Positions 22,401 to 37,209 of a stretch of 64,000 nt of DNA are shown here, piece after piece. The notes under the pieces were generated by a model. That model was not told the origin of the DNA, ran no database searches, and worked only from the letters and a program-made list of their open reading frames with translations. This stretch comes from Balanoglossus misakiensis (taxonomy: Eukaryota; Hemichordata): the NCBI GenBank assembly GCA_040954595.2, contig CM082586.2, forward strand, positions 7,626,001 to 7,690,000, in the 5' to 3' direction. The translations under genes were made by a program, and so were the position numbers. Position 1 is the stretch's first letter. Every line of letters starts with the position of its first letter.

Positions 22401-25400
22401 TATATTTTATTTCTTGACTACCATCACTACAGATCCCTATTTATTTGTCCCGGAATTATCCGGCAAACAAGGTATATAGCAATTAAATATGGTACTGGAA
22501 ATTTCCAGCACTCCAGGTAGTCAAGCAGTTAAAGAGTGTTGTTTGCTACCATAATACTGCTAATGTTTTCATTTATGCCATCATTTTCTGTCTTTCAGAG
22601 ATCATCTTGAAGCATTGACCGCTTATTTGAACAATCAGAAGTCTGGCAAAAAAGGAAAACATGCAAAGGCAGACACAGACATGATTGACAACTTCTTCAA
22701 ATTTATTCAAGATGCCATTCACTCGGAGGAAAGTTCCAGTCTGATGCATCGTGGGATAGTTATTCTTTATCAAGGATTTCTTTCTACACAAAGGTGAACA
22801 GAATATTTCATAGTAAAGCATTTTTTCCCTTTATTTTTTTTCCTTCATCACTTTGGTTTATGATGCGATACAATCTGGTAGATGAAGCCATTTTGTTAAA
22901 TTATTTTTGTCTGCGGCCATTACTGACATGCCTGAATGTATTTTCATTTGAATTTGACGCACAGACAATCACTCTGTTTTATGATACAATCTAACATGGC
23001 TGACAAGAGATGGGATCTAACCAGTCTTCATGTTATCCTGTTTGACATTCTTCTTTATTTCAGATCCTCGGATACCAAAGATTTTGCCATGTTTCGTAAA
23101 TTGTCGGCCGTGATAGGCTTAACGCCAGCGCTCCTGGAAGAACCTCCTGAAGACCAGAGTATAAGATGGAACTTGACCTTGAGTAGCCTTGAGAGATTGT
23201 TGGAACTGAGGGTCCAGTTTGATTTATACAGTGCAAGGGACGACAAGCACCAGGGATCTGTGCAGTTTCAGTGGTATCAGCAATTGTTGGATGTGCTTGT
23301 GAAATATCCACAAAGGTACAAACAAGTTTTGTTATGAATAGCAATGAAATATGGGGACAAAGGTGCTATAGTGATCTTTCATGTTGTGACCAGGATAATA
23401 ATAATCATGATTGTTTTTGTACTAGGAAGTGATCTATTTGAAAAAAAGTCTGTTTGATTCCATCACAACATCTCTAAAATCATTTTTCGATTAATAGGCA
23501 GTTAAACATGCACCCAAATGACATCATTGAGTAATGGAGAGAAACACACAGACACTTATAGATATACAGGCAGCATTGACATGCTGATATACTGTGTGGT
23601 TTAATGGTCTTTAGAAAGTGTAAGTGGACCAAGAAACTTTGTTAGATGATAAATAAACAGAGCCTATATAAATTTGAAATAATTTTTTTTCTGTGAATAG
23701 GCAGCTGGCATCCTGGTTCACGTGTTTGCGAGTGTTACTGGGAATGAATCATAAAATCCTGGATGGAAAGCTGACTGTGATTTGGCAGACGATCTTGAGT
23801 GAAGTGCAAGACTGGAACACGGATGCAAGAAGCACTCATGATGGTCTTGTGGGAGATTTGGTTGATACGTACACAAAACTACACCAGGTAAGGACGCTGT
23901 TGTAATTAGATGTGAATAGGGAAACAAGCATATGAGGCCTGCAAATAGCCAAACATTTATCATGTACCCCTCTGAAATTAATAGATATGCAGAAGTCTTT
24001 CATTGTGGTTAAATTAAAATTTAAGTTTAATGTGTGACGAGTATAACCAGCAAAGTTTTTACAGTGTTTCGCAGTCTGTACAATACTGTGGATATAGCTG
24101 AAAGATTGCTCAAAGTTTGACCTTTTGATCTCAGCAAGGGCTTTAATTTTGGCAAACCTGTATTCTAGGAGAAAGGCAGTCACTCCAGATAGAACTCTGG
24201 TCTAATAGTTCTTGGAGATATAACATTAACATCATTCTGCATTTCACAAGAATTCTTTAACAAATTTCACTGAGAAATGCAACTTTCAGTGCCATGTTCA
24301 TGTTGTGTACAATGATTGTAAAATTTATTTTGTGATTTCTAGTTTGATAGAATGTTCCAAAGTCTTCTTCAAGGCATGAGGTCAAATGAAAACATAAATG
24401 CATCCTTATCTGTGTGGAAAAGTGTGCAAACCAGGTGAGTGTTTATGGTATTGAAGAGGACAAAATAATAAATGCCCTAATATCTGTGTCTTTTCACATT
24501 ATTTTCTTTAACTTCAATTTCAAGCTAAAGTTATGGGCAACAAGATTTGTATCAGTTCGTGTAGACATATGGAACAAAACCATCTTTGAACCAGTTCTGT
24601 TATTTTCAAATTATACTGGGGCAATGTGCCCTATAAGCCAATACTGATGTAACGAACTCACTGGGGAGACCGAGGCAAGAAAATTATGCATATTATATGT
24701 ATTGAAAAGGTGTTGAGCTGATCCAGGAAAAAATTTCGAAATTTTTCAAATTGACTCGAAGTTTTTGAAAATCATGCTTGTGAGAGTACACCTTTTACAG
24801 GGGTAATGACATTAATCAATTTAATTATACAAACCTTCTTTGTATAGCTGGACAAATTTTCACAATTTTTCCTTTCATGGTTCAATTTTATTGCAAATTT
24901 GTTTTTGCAAATCATATTCCATTTATTGCTTTCAGCTGAACTCATACAGTTATAACATATATCACTAGGATTTTTTTGTCTAACTGTAAACATTTTTATT
25001 TTTTTGCAGGTGTTGTGATAGTGTCCATGCACTATCACCTAGTCTGATGTTGGACATCTGGGCAGACTTGATCACTGAAATATCTACATACTACCTTCCC
25101 AAAATCAACTTCACAGAGACTGAAAAGCCAGCGAGGAAAAAGATGAAGAAAAGTCGGCAATCCTGTCCAAAAGTAGATGGAGAATACATCGTACCAAATC
25201 AGCTTGAAACCATAGTGTTCTTACTACATGGTTACTTGTGTCAGTGTAATCTATCGGAAGGATTCACGGCAGTCATATCATCAAGAATGGAAACACTGAT
25301 GGAAAGAATGCAAAATACTATTTTGGTACCGATTATTGAAATCTCTACTCGAGGTGAACAGGTATGTACTTGTCAGTTCGATGAATCTTTGAGTGGGACA

Positions 25401-28400
25401 AAGCCACAAACTTTTGACATTATACTTCTTTTAGTTTGATATTGTATCAAAATATAGAAACATTTTCCATGTTACAAGTTTACAAAAGTGGTTTTCCAAA
25501 AGTTCCAACACTCAACACGTATCACTGTATCCAAACATAACAAATGATTACCATTCTAATTTATGTTTAATTTTTCCTGTTATGACAGTTGCCATCCAGT
25601 TTGTCGCAATCCACCTTGCTGCTTTTTCACTGCTATGGCCAAATACATCTGTTATTGAAGGTCCATAGGATGTATTCTCAGAGTGATTCCAAAGTGTTTG
25701 AGAGTCTGGAGGATGAAATTCCTTTCTGGGATTTCAACCACGTCTTCCCCTTTGTAAAGACTGGACAATGGAAAGCATTACATCAAAAATCAGACAAGAA
25801 TGACTTAACGACAAGATACTACTTGGTAAGTAGAATCACCAGTGATTTAATGACTTTAATGTGAAAGTGTGTTTGCTTCTTCTAGCATCTTTGAACATTT
25901 AAGAATTTTATTCCTGATCAAGTGGAAATGATGTTGTTGACAGAAACCAGTATCTTTCATAGTTTGTCCTAACCAGAGTTCTCACTTTAGAGTCATGTGT
26001 CCATCTGAAAGTGTTATAGTAGATACCCTGGTCTGAGAAATCAGTTTCTGTCAAAGTTTATAAAAGCTCAAAAACAAACACTGCAGACCTATCTTTTGCT
26101 AGCAAGTTCTCTCTTTTCATGAGCCCTTTAATAATTTTAATGTCTATTTATAGGAGTTGCTCAACATACAGAAACTTCAAACATTACTCATCTCTGGGTC
26201 TTCTTCTGATGGATTTCAACAAAGCATCAAGAATGTGGTAGACTTCATTTGCACTTTGCTTGATGTGGTGACAGAACAGGATTCCAATGCATTGTGGGAT
26301 GGCCAGGTAGAGTATATTATACAAAGATAGAAATTCTCTTGAACTTGGCAAATTTCATAGGAATCTGTTCCATTTTAAGCAACATAGTTTTCTTGAAGGA
26401 AAGAAACAATTCATGAACATGGAACATTCAAAAATATTTTGTCCAAATGACTTTGAAAATTATCCAAATACTTTTTTCTGGACACAGTGTGAGAGATTTA
26501 GAAACCTCAACACATTCTGTTGGTAATTGTCATATCAGTATGTTTAATTTTTACACCAGATTTTTCTCAAACTATATTGAAAACACAATGCTCTCTGTTG
26601 TTGTATCTAGTATAAGTTTGACTTTGAACTTGCAACTCATTTTATTTGAAAGAGTCACAAAATTAAATGTGCTATCAACATTGAATCTCTTATTTCAACA
26701 GTTATCACAGATATGCTATCCAGTAGCTCACTGGGATCTGATCTGTTCAAATATTATGCTATTGTTACCACATTGTGACTCCACTCAAATATCTCAGCTG
26801 GTGTCATATATGGTGGAAACTCTTGCTTATTGCCATGGAGACATAAAACAGCAAAGGTAGGTCAACAAAAATTTACCTTAGTAGCTTGCTACTGCAAGAG
26901 TGAATTTGACATTACCGCTCTTTTCTTAGCAAATAGAAACATCAACACATCATTCTGTGTCTAATTTTTGCTTGTCCGGAATAATTTTTTAGACATGCCT
27001 GTTGCTTTTGGTTGTTGGTAACCCCAGACAAACCATGTCATACACATACATTTTGTACACCTCAATTTTTTCTGTGGTAGGCTATTTTATTTATTTTTTA
27101 GTCTGTGTCCAATACCTTGTTCAGTTATTGCAAATTTCTTCCAAATGAACTACAGTCAGATTGTAGGGGCTGTGCCATTAACAATGCTTTCTTCATTTGC
27201 CAGGACCTTGTATGCAATATCACGTGATTTACTTGTAAGTGAAAATTTCCAAGAATCCATAGATCTGCAGGTTTCTATAATAACAGAGGTCTTTAAAGAA
27301 ATTGAAAACATCCTCAGTAGGTAAGTTAAAACATTCTTAGCTAGCATACATTAATCTATATTGTCTTCATTTGTAAAATGTTGATATCAACACTCACACC
27401 ACTTGCACACAAGTCTATTTACATTTACATTCCTGATGTTTTTTTTTTATTTTTTAAACTTTAAATGCATTCTTGTAGAAACAAGTTGAAATCCAAATGG
27501 AAAGAACCTCTATCTTTGTTGATTTCCAAGGAGATACCCTGGTCACAACAAGCATATACCAGACCAAGGTAAATCTACCGTATTTCTTTTATTTACAGCA
27601 CTTCCTGTGTTTATAGACAGAACATGTAAATGTGTATAAAAGAAGTAAAAATGCGATTACCAAAATGTTGAAAGCGAAGTTCACTACTTGACTTGAGGTC
27701 AGAGCTCTCTTGTCCCACAAATGAGAAAAAAATTCCCCTTTTTGAACTTATGCGACAAGCTGAGACAGTCTCTTGGCTCTGCTGTATGAGTTACCCTGTT
27801 TACATACATGACTACATGTTGGATGCATTATTGACTATCCTACCTGTCTGAAAAACGTTTGTAAAAATCATAGTCAAGTAACCACCAAGTTTTGATTTTT
27901 CAGGTTGATAGCCAAAGAGGAAACAGAATTTGAAACTGAACAGGACATAGGATCTAGCAAAGAATTGGAGCTGAATGAAAGTTGGCAACAAATAAAAAAG
28001 ATCGCTGTGGCACTCAATCTTGTGATGGACGGCAAGAAATCTGGACATTGTCAAATCGAGACATCAGATCTCAATAAATTGCTGGCTGTTTTACAGGTAA
28101 AGTTTATCCGTCAGGTTGATCTTGTCTTAAATTTGTTGAGGGAAGGCATCAAGATATTTGTGTTTATCAGCACATTAGAATGAAGCTCCCAACCATTGTG
28201 ATCCAACGGAATCATTAAAGTGAAGGGGTCGTCGCGCCGCGTTTGTTTTTTTGATAGACATTAGAATTCACCCACAAATCCCTGAAATTAGACAATTTTT
28301 AGAATGAACGAAACAGCATACCGTAGACTGGGCATGACAGCAACTGAAGATTCTAGAAGGCTGTGGCGACTGCAGTGGGGTTTGCGCTGGCGTGAGAGGA

Positions 28401-30291
28401 CATATTCTCATCAAGGGGGACACCAATGTGGCGTGACGACAGTTTCCCTTTAAAAGATAATGGATATTATTGGGTTGTGTTCATGATCTCTGTGCGTCAT
28501 CTTTCTACCAGATTGTATGTGAACTGAAATTAGAATATGAAACGCCCAGCAACCAATCAAGATTCATCCTGGGATTCCTGACACTCCAGCAAGTTCTGAA
28601 TCATGCGCTATCCCAGAAGTCATTGCAGATAACGACCCTCTTATCAAAATGCAACGACATACTTTGTCGTCTGCTACGAGAGGGGACACGAAATGTTATT
28701 TTTGACTTCATCGATGGTGGAAGTTTGTTGTTGTCTTTGGTTCGGCATGTCACGTCAGCATTGCAACTTGTAAGTATTAAATTCAAGCTTTTACTTCTGG
28801 CAGCATTAACATTTCTAGGACTTTGATAATTGACAGAAGACTACAATTCCTGAAACCGCCCATTTTGAAATGTTCATGGGATTTCTTGTTCTCTTCTCTC
28901 TTCAGATCGGTGATTCTGGTGAGGCAGCTGAACTCAGAGTAACTTACAAGACGTCTTATGATAAGTTGATTGGAACCATTCTGAGAAAATTGTACAGAAT
29001 TCACAATTGGGCTTCACATTTAGATTCATTCATATCACAGGTGAGGACAGAGTTTTTACTTTTGTGTGTGTATGAGCAACAATTAAGAGCATAACTTTCC
29101 TTGATCATTTTAGAGTTTGTGAGAAAAGAAATATATTCAGGATGTCTATATGTAACTATCGTATTATTCTTGATAATATTTTATTTGTTTGCAGTTGGCG
29201 TCATTACTACAGGAAGTCAACTCAGAATTGGAGACTCTACCCAAGAGTGAGGTGAAATCTGTTGAGCCTATTCTCTCTGTATCAGCTGTAATTCTGCGAG
29301 ATCTGATAACAATTTCAACAAATGCTGGCGACCAGATCAGTGGGTTAGTGAAAACACACTGTCGGAATCTCCGAGCAGCATTGGTGGCAGTGTTTCAGTC
29401 AGTGCTGCAGAAACTTCCCTCGCCCATGATGAGCGAGGGTTTCTCAGAATTAGTGATGGTTGCCACGGTAACGTTAAAAGCCAGGCTGGAAGAGAGTGAC
29501 GCCGTTTTGACCCCTTCCGAGTGGCAGACTTATGATCCTCTCCTGGAGCAGTTAATGTCTTCCCTACAAATGCGCGGAGCAACGAGAAACACAGAACTTA
29601 CGCAGAGCGTGGAATTCCTTACCTTGATTTGCAAATCGAAAAACTCTCTCAGGGAATGTTTGAAGGAGGATTTTCTGAAGACGGTGTGGCACGTCATCAA
29701 GAATTTGTTTGAGCATTCAGAGGAGACCGACCAAACCACAGTTGAGGCACAGACTAGAATTGAAGAGTTGACTGAAACTTTTCTGAAATCGGTGGATGCT
29801 GATCAATTAACCAGTATTTTGTGGAATTCTTCAGAAATGCTTGTAAGTAGCACATGGAATAAAGGAGCCCTTTATCACCCAGCAAAGTCTCAAAGTGTAA
29901 CAAGCAATTATCAATACAGACAGTAGTTGTCTAATTTAACATCTGTTTTCTTCTTTTGGTCAATCAAATGGCACCATGTACATGTACGAGTTGCTGTTAA
30001 AAGATGTCAAGCACTTTGTGACCCCCCGTAAGTTCTCCAAACGGCCACTTTCTTAGAGTTTGTTTGGTCTAGATTATACTACAACTCAAACTAGCGATGA
30101 CTTGTCATGCAAAGTGTTGTGGTTATACCTACCAGTAATACCAGTGTACATTGCGTATTCGTTGCAGGAAAAATGTGAGAACAACCCTCGTCAGTCTGTG
30201 TCAGTCCTGGCAATCTGGAAGGTAATAGTAAAGACAGGATTTCCCAATGAAAGCCACAGCATATTGAAAAACTCTGTACCAAGGGTAAGTC

Positions 30292-30387
<96 letters not shown>

Positions 30388-32756
30388 GTCAGTCAGTCAG
30401 TCAGTCAATCAACCTGTTTATTTACCATCAGAACGCCCAAGTCAGTTGGTCATTGTTGGAGTGATATGAATTTGCATCAAACCATGACATGAGTTAGCAG
30501 AACTGATAGATATGATTGACATTGATATGTAGACCCATGCTTTCAACTTTGATACAATCCACCTTATGTATTTCCTTATTGTTAGACTTGATACTACTAA
30601 CATTTTATCATAACCATTTATTTTCTCTCTTCTCACAGATAACTGTTGCCACAGTCACATTATTGATGACTGTCAGAAGACATGACAATCTTACGTTGTT
30701 GCTTTTAGAATTGTTGGATCTAGTTCTGTCAAAGGTAAATTTTATGATAGCTATTATCTTGAAGGATGATTTCTTCCACAGGGGTTGTGAATTAATTGAT
30801 CCTGTTGATTTTTTTCATGTGCGTATCTTCCCAACTCAGATGCTTCAATAAGTTATTTTGGCAATCACAAACATTGTTCAGTTTCTCTAAAAACAGTGTC
30901 TAAATCTTGACTGTATATCATGTAGGCTTTTTGGGTCGATCTGCACAAAAAGCCTGTATTTTGAATCTTAAGTTTTGTTCTTGACGCCGTGACCTTTAGT
31001 AGAAACAAAATCACTTACCTATGACATCATTGTCTTTAAATTGGAGCTATCTGGTTGGTCTTGTACCTACTTATGCATATCAATTTATGACATCATCTCG
31101 TATGGTCAGAAGTCATTCATAATTAAATGCTTTATCATCCAAGAGAGAGCAATAAGGTATACTTTGTGTTGAATGATATTTCTGTTTAATTCCAGAGATT
31201 GGCTGAACCCAAAATGGTGCTGCATATTCTCCATGGTTGCTTATCAGTGTCTCTAGATGATGTGACAACTGAACAGTTTCCTCGGATTTTCAGTGCAGTG
31301 TGTAATGTGCTGAATTCTATGTTGCTGCATTATTCCAGGACAGTGCTGACTGCACTGCCAAGTTATTACACGTGTATATCTCATATCCTTTACATGACAG
31401 TATCAATCTGGGCTTCTAAACACAAGTTGTTATCAGAAAAGTACTAGCTTTAAATAATTGTTCTCTGTGGACCAAATAAATGGCCTACTGTGATTTTTTT
31501 AATCTCCCATGAACAGAATCAGATACTGAAATGTTGTATTCCTAAAGTCTATAAAAAAGTTGCTTAAAAGCGGCATGTTTTTAGATGTGGTATCATTACT
31601 GTGAAAATTCATAGTACAAAATATGATTGAAAGGACTTACCGGTATATGGTTCATTCTTGGCAAACAGTAATTTTGAAATGGACCACATTTCTACAATGT
31701 CAGGTTTCCTTAATTATGCACACAACTTCTATCCTGCATCAGAAAGGAATGCAAAAATATAGAAACTGAAGGTAAAAATGATGCAAACAAGGAAGAGATT
31801 GACGGTGGTGTTGATAGGACCATTGGGTGTATTCAACAGGTTGACAGGTAAGCATGGACATGGACACCATAAAGGATGTGCTCTTCACCCGTATTCATTA
31901 ATTTCTGCATTGTCATTCTCAATCCCTGATTCTTGACTCAGTAGGTACTCCACCCAATCAGACACAGCCTTAATTTCAAAGTTTGGGTTTGCATCAACTA
32001 TAAGATTTTCAGGAACTTTAATTATCACCTGAAGTATACTCCAGTGCATACATCTGTGTGGGCAAATGTAAGCATAGTTTGAAAATAAATTTTATGATAA
32101 TTTCCCCAAAGTTGCAACTCATGGTGGGACCATGCAAGCAAGGCTAGTTGGTAACAAGTTATTTTACATGATTTAACAAAGGATTCCTGACAGAGTTAGT
32201 GGTAATATACATGTCTGGTAAATATTCTTTTTCTCTTCTGTGTGTAGGTTGTTAAGCACTCTTGCAACGCATAAAGTTGAAGTGTGCAAAGTAGCTCCAT
32301 TTCTGGTTGCAGAATATGTCAGTCATATGCAGAGTGTTTCATTGCATCCACAGATTATGGTAAGTAGGTTCAGCCCTCTATCCACAGCTTACATCGCTTT
32401 TGCCTCGAGTTAGCTGTCTTTTGGCAGTGCAGTCTGAGTTACCAAGACTACGTGTTTTGGTCCTTTCCCCCCGAGGTCCAAAAACCTATTTTCTCATGTA
32501 CTCGACTTTGTTCTGTGTGCTTTATTGGAACACAAGAAAAAGCATAGAATTATTAGATTAAAAAAAATAAAGTAAAACCATTTTGTTTTTTGATTTACAG
32601 AAATGTTCCACCTCTGGAATGAACACATTATTGGACATGTGTGACAAGAATGGTATTGCATGTGTACAAGCATCATTGCCAAGCAGACTGAAGGAAAATT
32701 TCAAATCACATCATGCAGATTTTGATAAGCATTATAAGTTCAAAGGAAAAATTTAA
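19490..32756 (+). CDS. URB2: Unhealthy ribosome biogenesis protein 2 homologue (URB2/Npa2)
   Basis: Nucleolar protein of early 60S pre-ribosomal particles. Yeast Urb2 acts with Npa1/Urb1, Dbp6, Nop8 and Rsa3 in large-subunit assembly. Twenty-six exons join to 4713 nt, or 1570 aa, against about 1524 aa in human. The N-terminus (WSEKLQLAKFAWTSDQCYIP followed by NKQQVLLDWV) matches the vertebrate URB2 start closely. The C-terminal exons (VAPFLVAEYVSHMQ; QASLPSRLKENFKSHHADFD; HYKFKGKI-stop) match the conserved URB2 C-terminal domain. The rest is Leu-rich helical sequence as expected for this poorly conserved, HEAT-like family. A basic stretch (KPARKKMKKSR) may serve nuclear import. The start ATG is the first one, lies in a YY1 motif, and joins in phase to exon 2. 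UBA52 follows on the same strand. Confidence 0.95.
19512..20579 (+). other. URB2 intron 1, with a degraded TTAA MITE
   Basis: An intron of 1.07 kb. It holds the MITE remnant at 20297-20420 and a short (AAAT/GATA)-like simple tract at about 20035-20065. Nothing else is recognisable. Confidence 0.6.
20297..20420. mobile_element. Truncated copy of the 6768-7115 MITE family
   Basis: It starts AGGGACAAAGTCTCTCTCTC like the full element, then jumps to the central hairpin (cccaaaatgaataa ... ttattcattttgg). Most of both arms is missing, so it is an internally deleted copy. Confidence 0.6.
21293..21319. repeat. (CAA)n microsatellite
   Basis: About eight CAA units in a URB2 intron, some 23 bp before the acceptor of the exon at 21343. 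Confidence 0.9.
28215..28453. mobile_element. TTAA-bordered MITE in a URB2 intron
   Basis: TTAA at both borders (28215-28218 and 28450-28453). Inverted ends read AGTGAAGGGGTCGTCGCGCC at the left and AGGGAAACTGTCGTCACGCC from the right. It is GC-richer than the surrounding intron and has no ORF. It fits a piggyBac-type non-autonomous element. Confidence 0.6.
30294..30412. repeat. (AATC)n/(AGTC)n microsatellite beside a URB2 donor
   Basis: About 119 bp of AATC units turning into AGTC units near 30387-30406. It starts 10 nt after the exon ending at 30284, so it forms the first part of that intron. Confidence 0.95.
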
Positions 32757-33231
32757 AAATGGACTGAAAATTTACTCTTTCCAAAATGGAAGAACAAACA
32801 TGCACGAAGGTTATTGCATAAGAGGGGTTCTAAAAAGTGACAAGTGAAAATTGTAAAATTATTATAACAAACAAATAGTGGCGTCTCATTTATTCCTGTC
32901 TACCAAAGCAATCTCTCTTGCTTGAAAATGAGGTATACAAACTTGCAGAGAACATAAGCTGTTATTTTTGATGATATTTGCACCATTTGATACAGCATAT
33001 TCTCAACAATTTCATGGTCTATTCCCTACAATGATGAGCCTTCAGCTGGTCATGACCGTTTATATATGTATTACAAGGAATATTATTGTTGTTACAAAGC
33101 GAGTCCATAAGTAAAATGCATGTACTTGATCTGTCCGTGGTGCTGTTTTGGTGATAGACTGAGAGATTCAGTCATTTATGTGCGCTCTACAGCCTCCTGA
33201 GGTTGAACTGCCATTCTTTTATTACAAAGTG

Positions 33232-33237
33232 AATAAA
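33232..33237 (+). terminator. Candidate URB2 poly(A) signal
   Basis: AATAAA 476 nt after the URB2 stop, followed by a T/GT-rich stretch (ttttgtgtatgttc). No closer canonical signal is evident, so a 3' UTR of about 0.5 kb is likely. Confidence 0.55.
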
Positions 33238-33293
33238 TCAATTAAAAACAATATTTTGTGTATGTTCACATTTTCTTATGGTATACAGATATC

Positions 33294-33373
33294 ACCTTTC
33301 ACCACCATGGTTTAGTCTAAATTCATTGTTTTTTATGGTAAAGTTTGACCTCTAAAGAGGAAACTGGGGTAAA
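33294..33373. mobile_element. Second copy of the short MITE family
   Basis: Inverted, roughly 80% similar by eye to the interior of 3495-3587, sharing 'atggtttagtc', 'ttttatggtaaagtt' and 'gacctctaaagagg'. It sits just past the URB2 poly(A) signal. Confidence 0.45.
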
Positions 33374-33659
33374 TATGATCACGAAGTCATAATGAACTTG
33401 GCTAAAATAAATTGGCTGCGTAGTGGAAAAAAAATCCATGTTAAGAAAATAATGACTAAAGCCTCGAATTACATTAGTTTGATTGGGGTGTGAAAAGATC
33501 CACCGATGTAAATTAAACGAAAAGTTTGGAGAAAAATGCAATTTCACCAGCATTTGGCATAAAAAACGTGGTTTGGGCGTTGGTGGCGCTCGCAGCTCAG
33601 GAGCTTGACCTCCATAAACAGCGCCCTCTCATAAGTTCAAAGGTCAGCTAAAGAAACCC

Positions 33660-33712
33660 GGCAGTCTGTCCTTTACAAGATTGCCTTCAGTAGTGTGTGC
33701 ACGTTACAATCG
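33660..33712 (+). promoter_or_regulatory. UBA52 transcription start region with TOP-like tract and 5' UTR exon
   Basis: The tract CTGTCCTTTAC (about 33665-33675) looks like the C + oligopyrimidine (TOP) start of ribosomal-protein mRNAs, which puts translation under growth control. The following short exon ends at 33712 with donor gtgagt. The matching acceptor is at 34375, five nt before the ATG. The upstream 100 bp is GC-richer (ggcgctcgcag, cagcgccctc). Inferred from sequence only. Confidence 0.55.
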
Positions 33713-34082
33713 GTGAGTTGAAATGAAATTGGGTGTAATAAGACCGATATATTATATTTTTGTCCCTTGTTCAAACGTACAATGTATCCTCACGCCAAAC
33801 GACACATTCCATTGAGATGTTAAGACCAACGCCCCTTGAAAATAGTCGAATTCTTTTGATTAGAGACGCAGATGTGCACACACCAACGTCGAAGTCCCTA
33901 AACCTACAAACGAGACATAAATGATAAAAGCACGACAATCATCATTCATGGCGACTAACGCGACTTGTGTCCGATTTATCATGGGACAATTATCTTTTAG
34001 TTTGTCGCAGTTTAAAATCAAGGCAGAGATTAGGACAAACTTGTTCTGACAGCACTGCAATCGTAATATTCAAAATGTGGAT

Positions 34083-34170
34083 GGGGGGGGGGGGGGGGGG
34101 TTCACCCCCTGTTGACATGTTGGCACCCCTAGCAATTTGTCAAAGCATGGTCAAAAGGGGGGGGGGGGGG
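34083..34170. repeat. Two long G homopolymers in the UBA52 UTR intron
   Basis: Runs of 18 G (34083-34100) and 14 G (34157-34170) on the plus strand, within a G-rich 170-bp patch. Run lengths are likely to be inaccurate in any assembly. Confidence 0.85.
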
Positions 34171-34347
34171 CTGGTGTCCCTTGAAATGTCATAATTCCCC
34201 CTGCCAGAGTGGGATCCCCCCAATATTCTGGAAAGGGGGACACTGCAAAGGCACAAATCTTGCATCACCTGCAGTGGGAGTTATTGCTGAAGTATAGTTT
34301 CAAATGAAAGCAAACAGTCACTGCCATTTTGCTCCACCAGATTTTAA

Positions 34348-36571
<2,224 letters not shown>

Positions 36572-36617
36572 ATTCAAATTACATATTTTGTTTTTGTGGA
36601 TCATAAGCTTGTAATGT

Positions 36618-36623
36618 AATAAA
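36618..36623 (+). terminator. UBA52 poly(A) signal
   Basis: AATAAA 47 nt after the stop codon, followed by a GT-rich stretch. The short 3' UTR is typical of ribosomal-protein genes. Confidence 0.8.
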
Positions 36624-36629
36624 AGGTGC

Positions 36630-37209
36630 AAGTTTGAAAATATAGTGTCAGCTGCCTGTAAAATGACTCCTGTCTTTGAGTGATGTGTGTGCATGCATAC
36701 ATACATGAATGTGTGTGTGTGTGTGTGTGAAACAAAAGTGAGAACCTGGACTTCGATGGGAAAGCAGTGATGACAGAGACCTTATGTTAGGGGACGAATG
36801 CAACACATAACTTATGAATATAAGCAATGAGCAAAAATGTGTGCAAAACTGAAGAACCGTTTTAATACATGCTTTATATCTGCATTCTGTATTCAAATAG
36901 AGTTGTAATGGTCAGTCACTAAGATGGAAAACATGTACTGAGCCTCTCCACTCTTCTAATAATAGTACCAGTATGTTGCAAAATGTGGACTATTCCATTC
37001 AGGAAGAACAATCGAAAGTGTTGTCATTTGTTTCATTACTGATTATTCAAATCTCCTTTATAAGTTTTATCAAAAGCCGTAATAAAAACTTAGTGGTCAC
37101 AATGGTAGTTTGGTTTTTGAGGCCTATAAAAACTGAAACTTTTGATGATTATTTCAATTTTTTGGTCTGTATAGGTGCAATGTTAATATTGAATTTTTGT
37201 AAAACTTTT
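36630..37209. other. Intergenic gap between UBA52 and the satellite
   Basis: About 0.58 kb of AT-rich unique sequence with the GT microsatellite. Nothing else is recognised. Confidence 0.6.
36711..36729. repeat. (GT)n microsatellite
   Basis: About nine to ten GT units downstream of UBA52. Confidence 0.9.

Larger units (their letters stand above)
19490..32756 (+). other. URB2: Exon map of URB2 (coding parts)
   Basis: Exons: 19490-19511, 20580-20730, 20891-21011, 21343-21483, 21770-21913, 22123-22259, 22599-22793, 23064-23315, 23701-23887, 24343-24434, 25010-25361, 25589-25825, 26154-26306, 26702-26856, 27102-27320, 27479-27568, 27904-28096, 28512-28769, 28906-29040, 29195-29842, 30168-30284, 30639-30734, 31196-31440, 31743-31847, 32248-32359, 32601-32756 (TAA). 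The sum is a multiple of three and each junction keeps the frame open. The donor after 31440 (gtacta) is weak. It is supported because the next exon is open only in the phase it gives. The exon 27102-27320 acceptor is the tag at 27099-27101. Confidence 0.87.
32757..33660 (+). other. URB2 3' UTR and short spacer before UBA52
   Basis: About 0.9 kb holding the putative 3' UTR, its poly(A) signal, and the short MITE copy at 33294-33373. It leads directly into the UBA52 promoter. No gene seen. Confidence 0.6.

Noticed and set aside
30060-30464. 134-codon frame with an INQS repeat
   Set aside because: Combines a real URB2 exon (30168-30284) with read-through of the AATC microsatellite past a good donor.
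30900-31140. Possible further TTAA MITE (ttaaattggagctatc)
   Set aside because: Only one end resembles the 14632-14940 family; no second end or target duplication could be found.
31196-31448. TAG at 31446 as the true end of URB2
   Set aside because: Three further exons stay in frame and encode the conserved URB2 C-terminus, ending at 32756.
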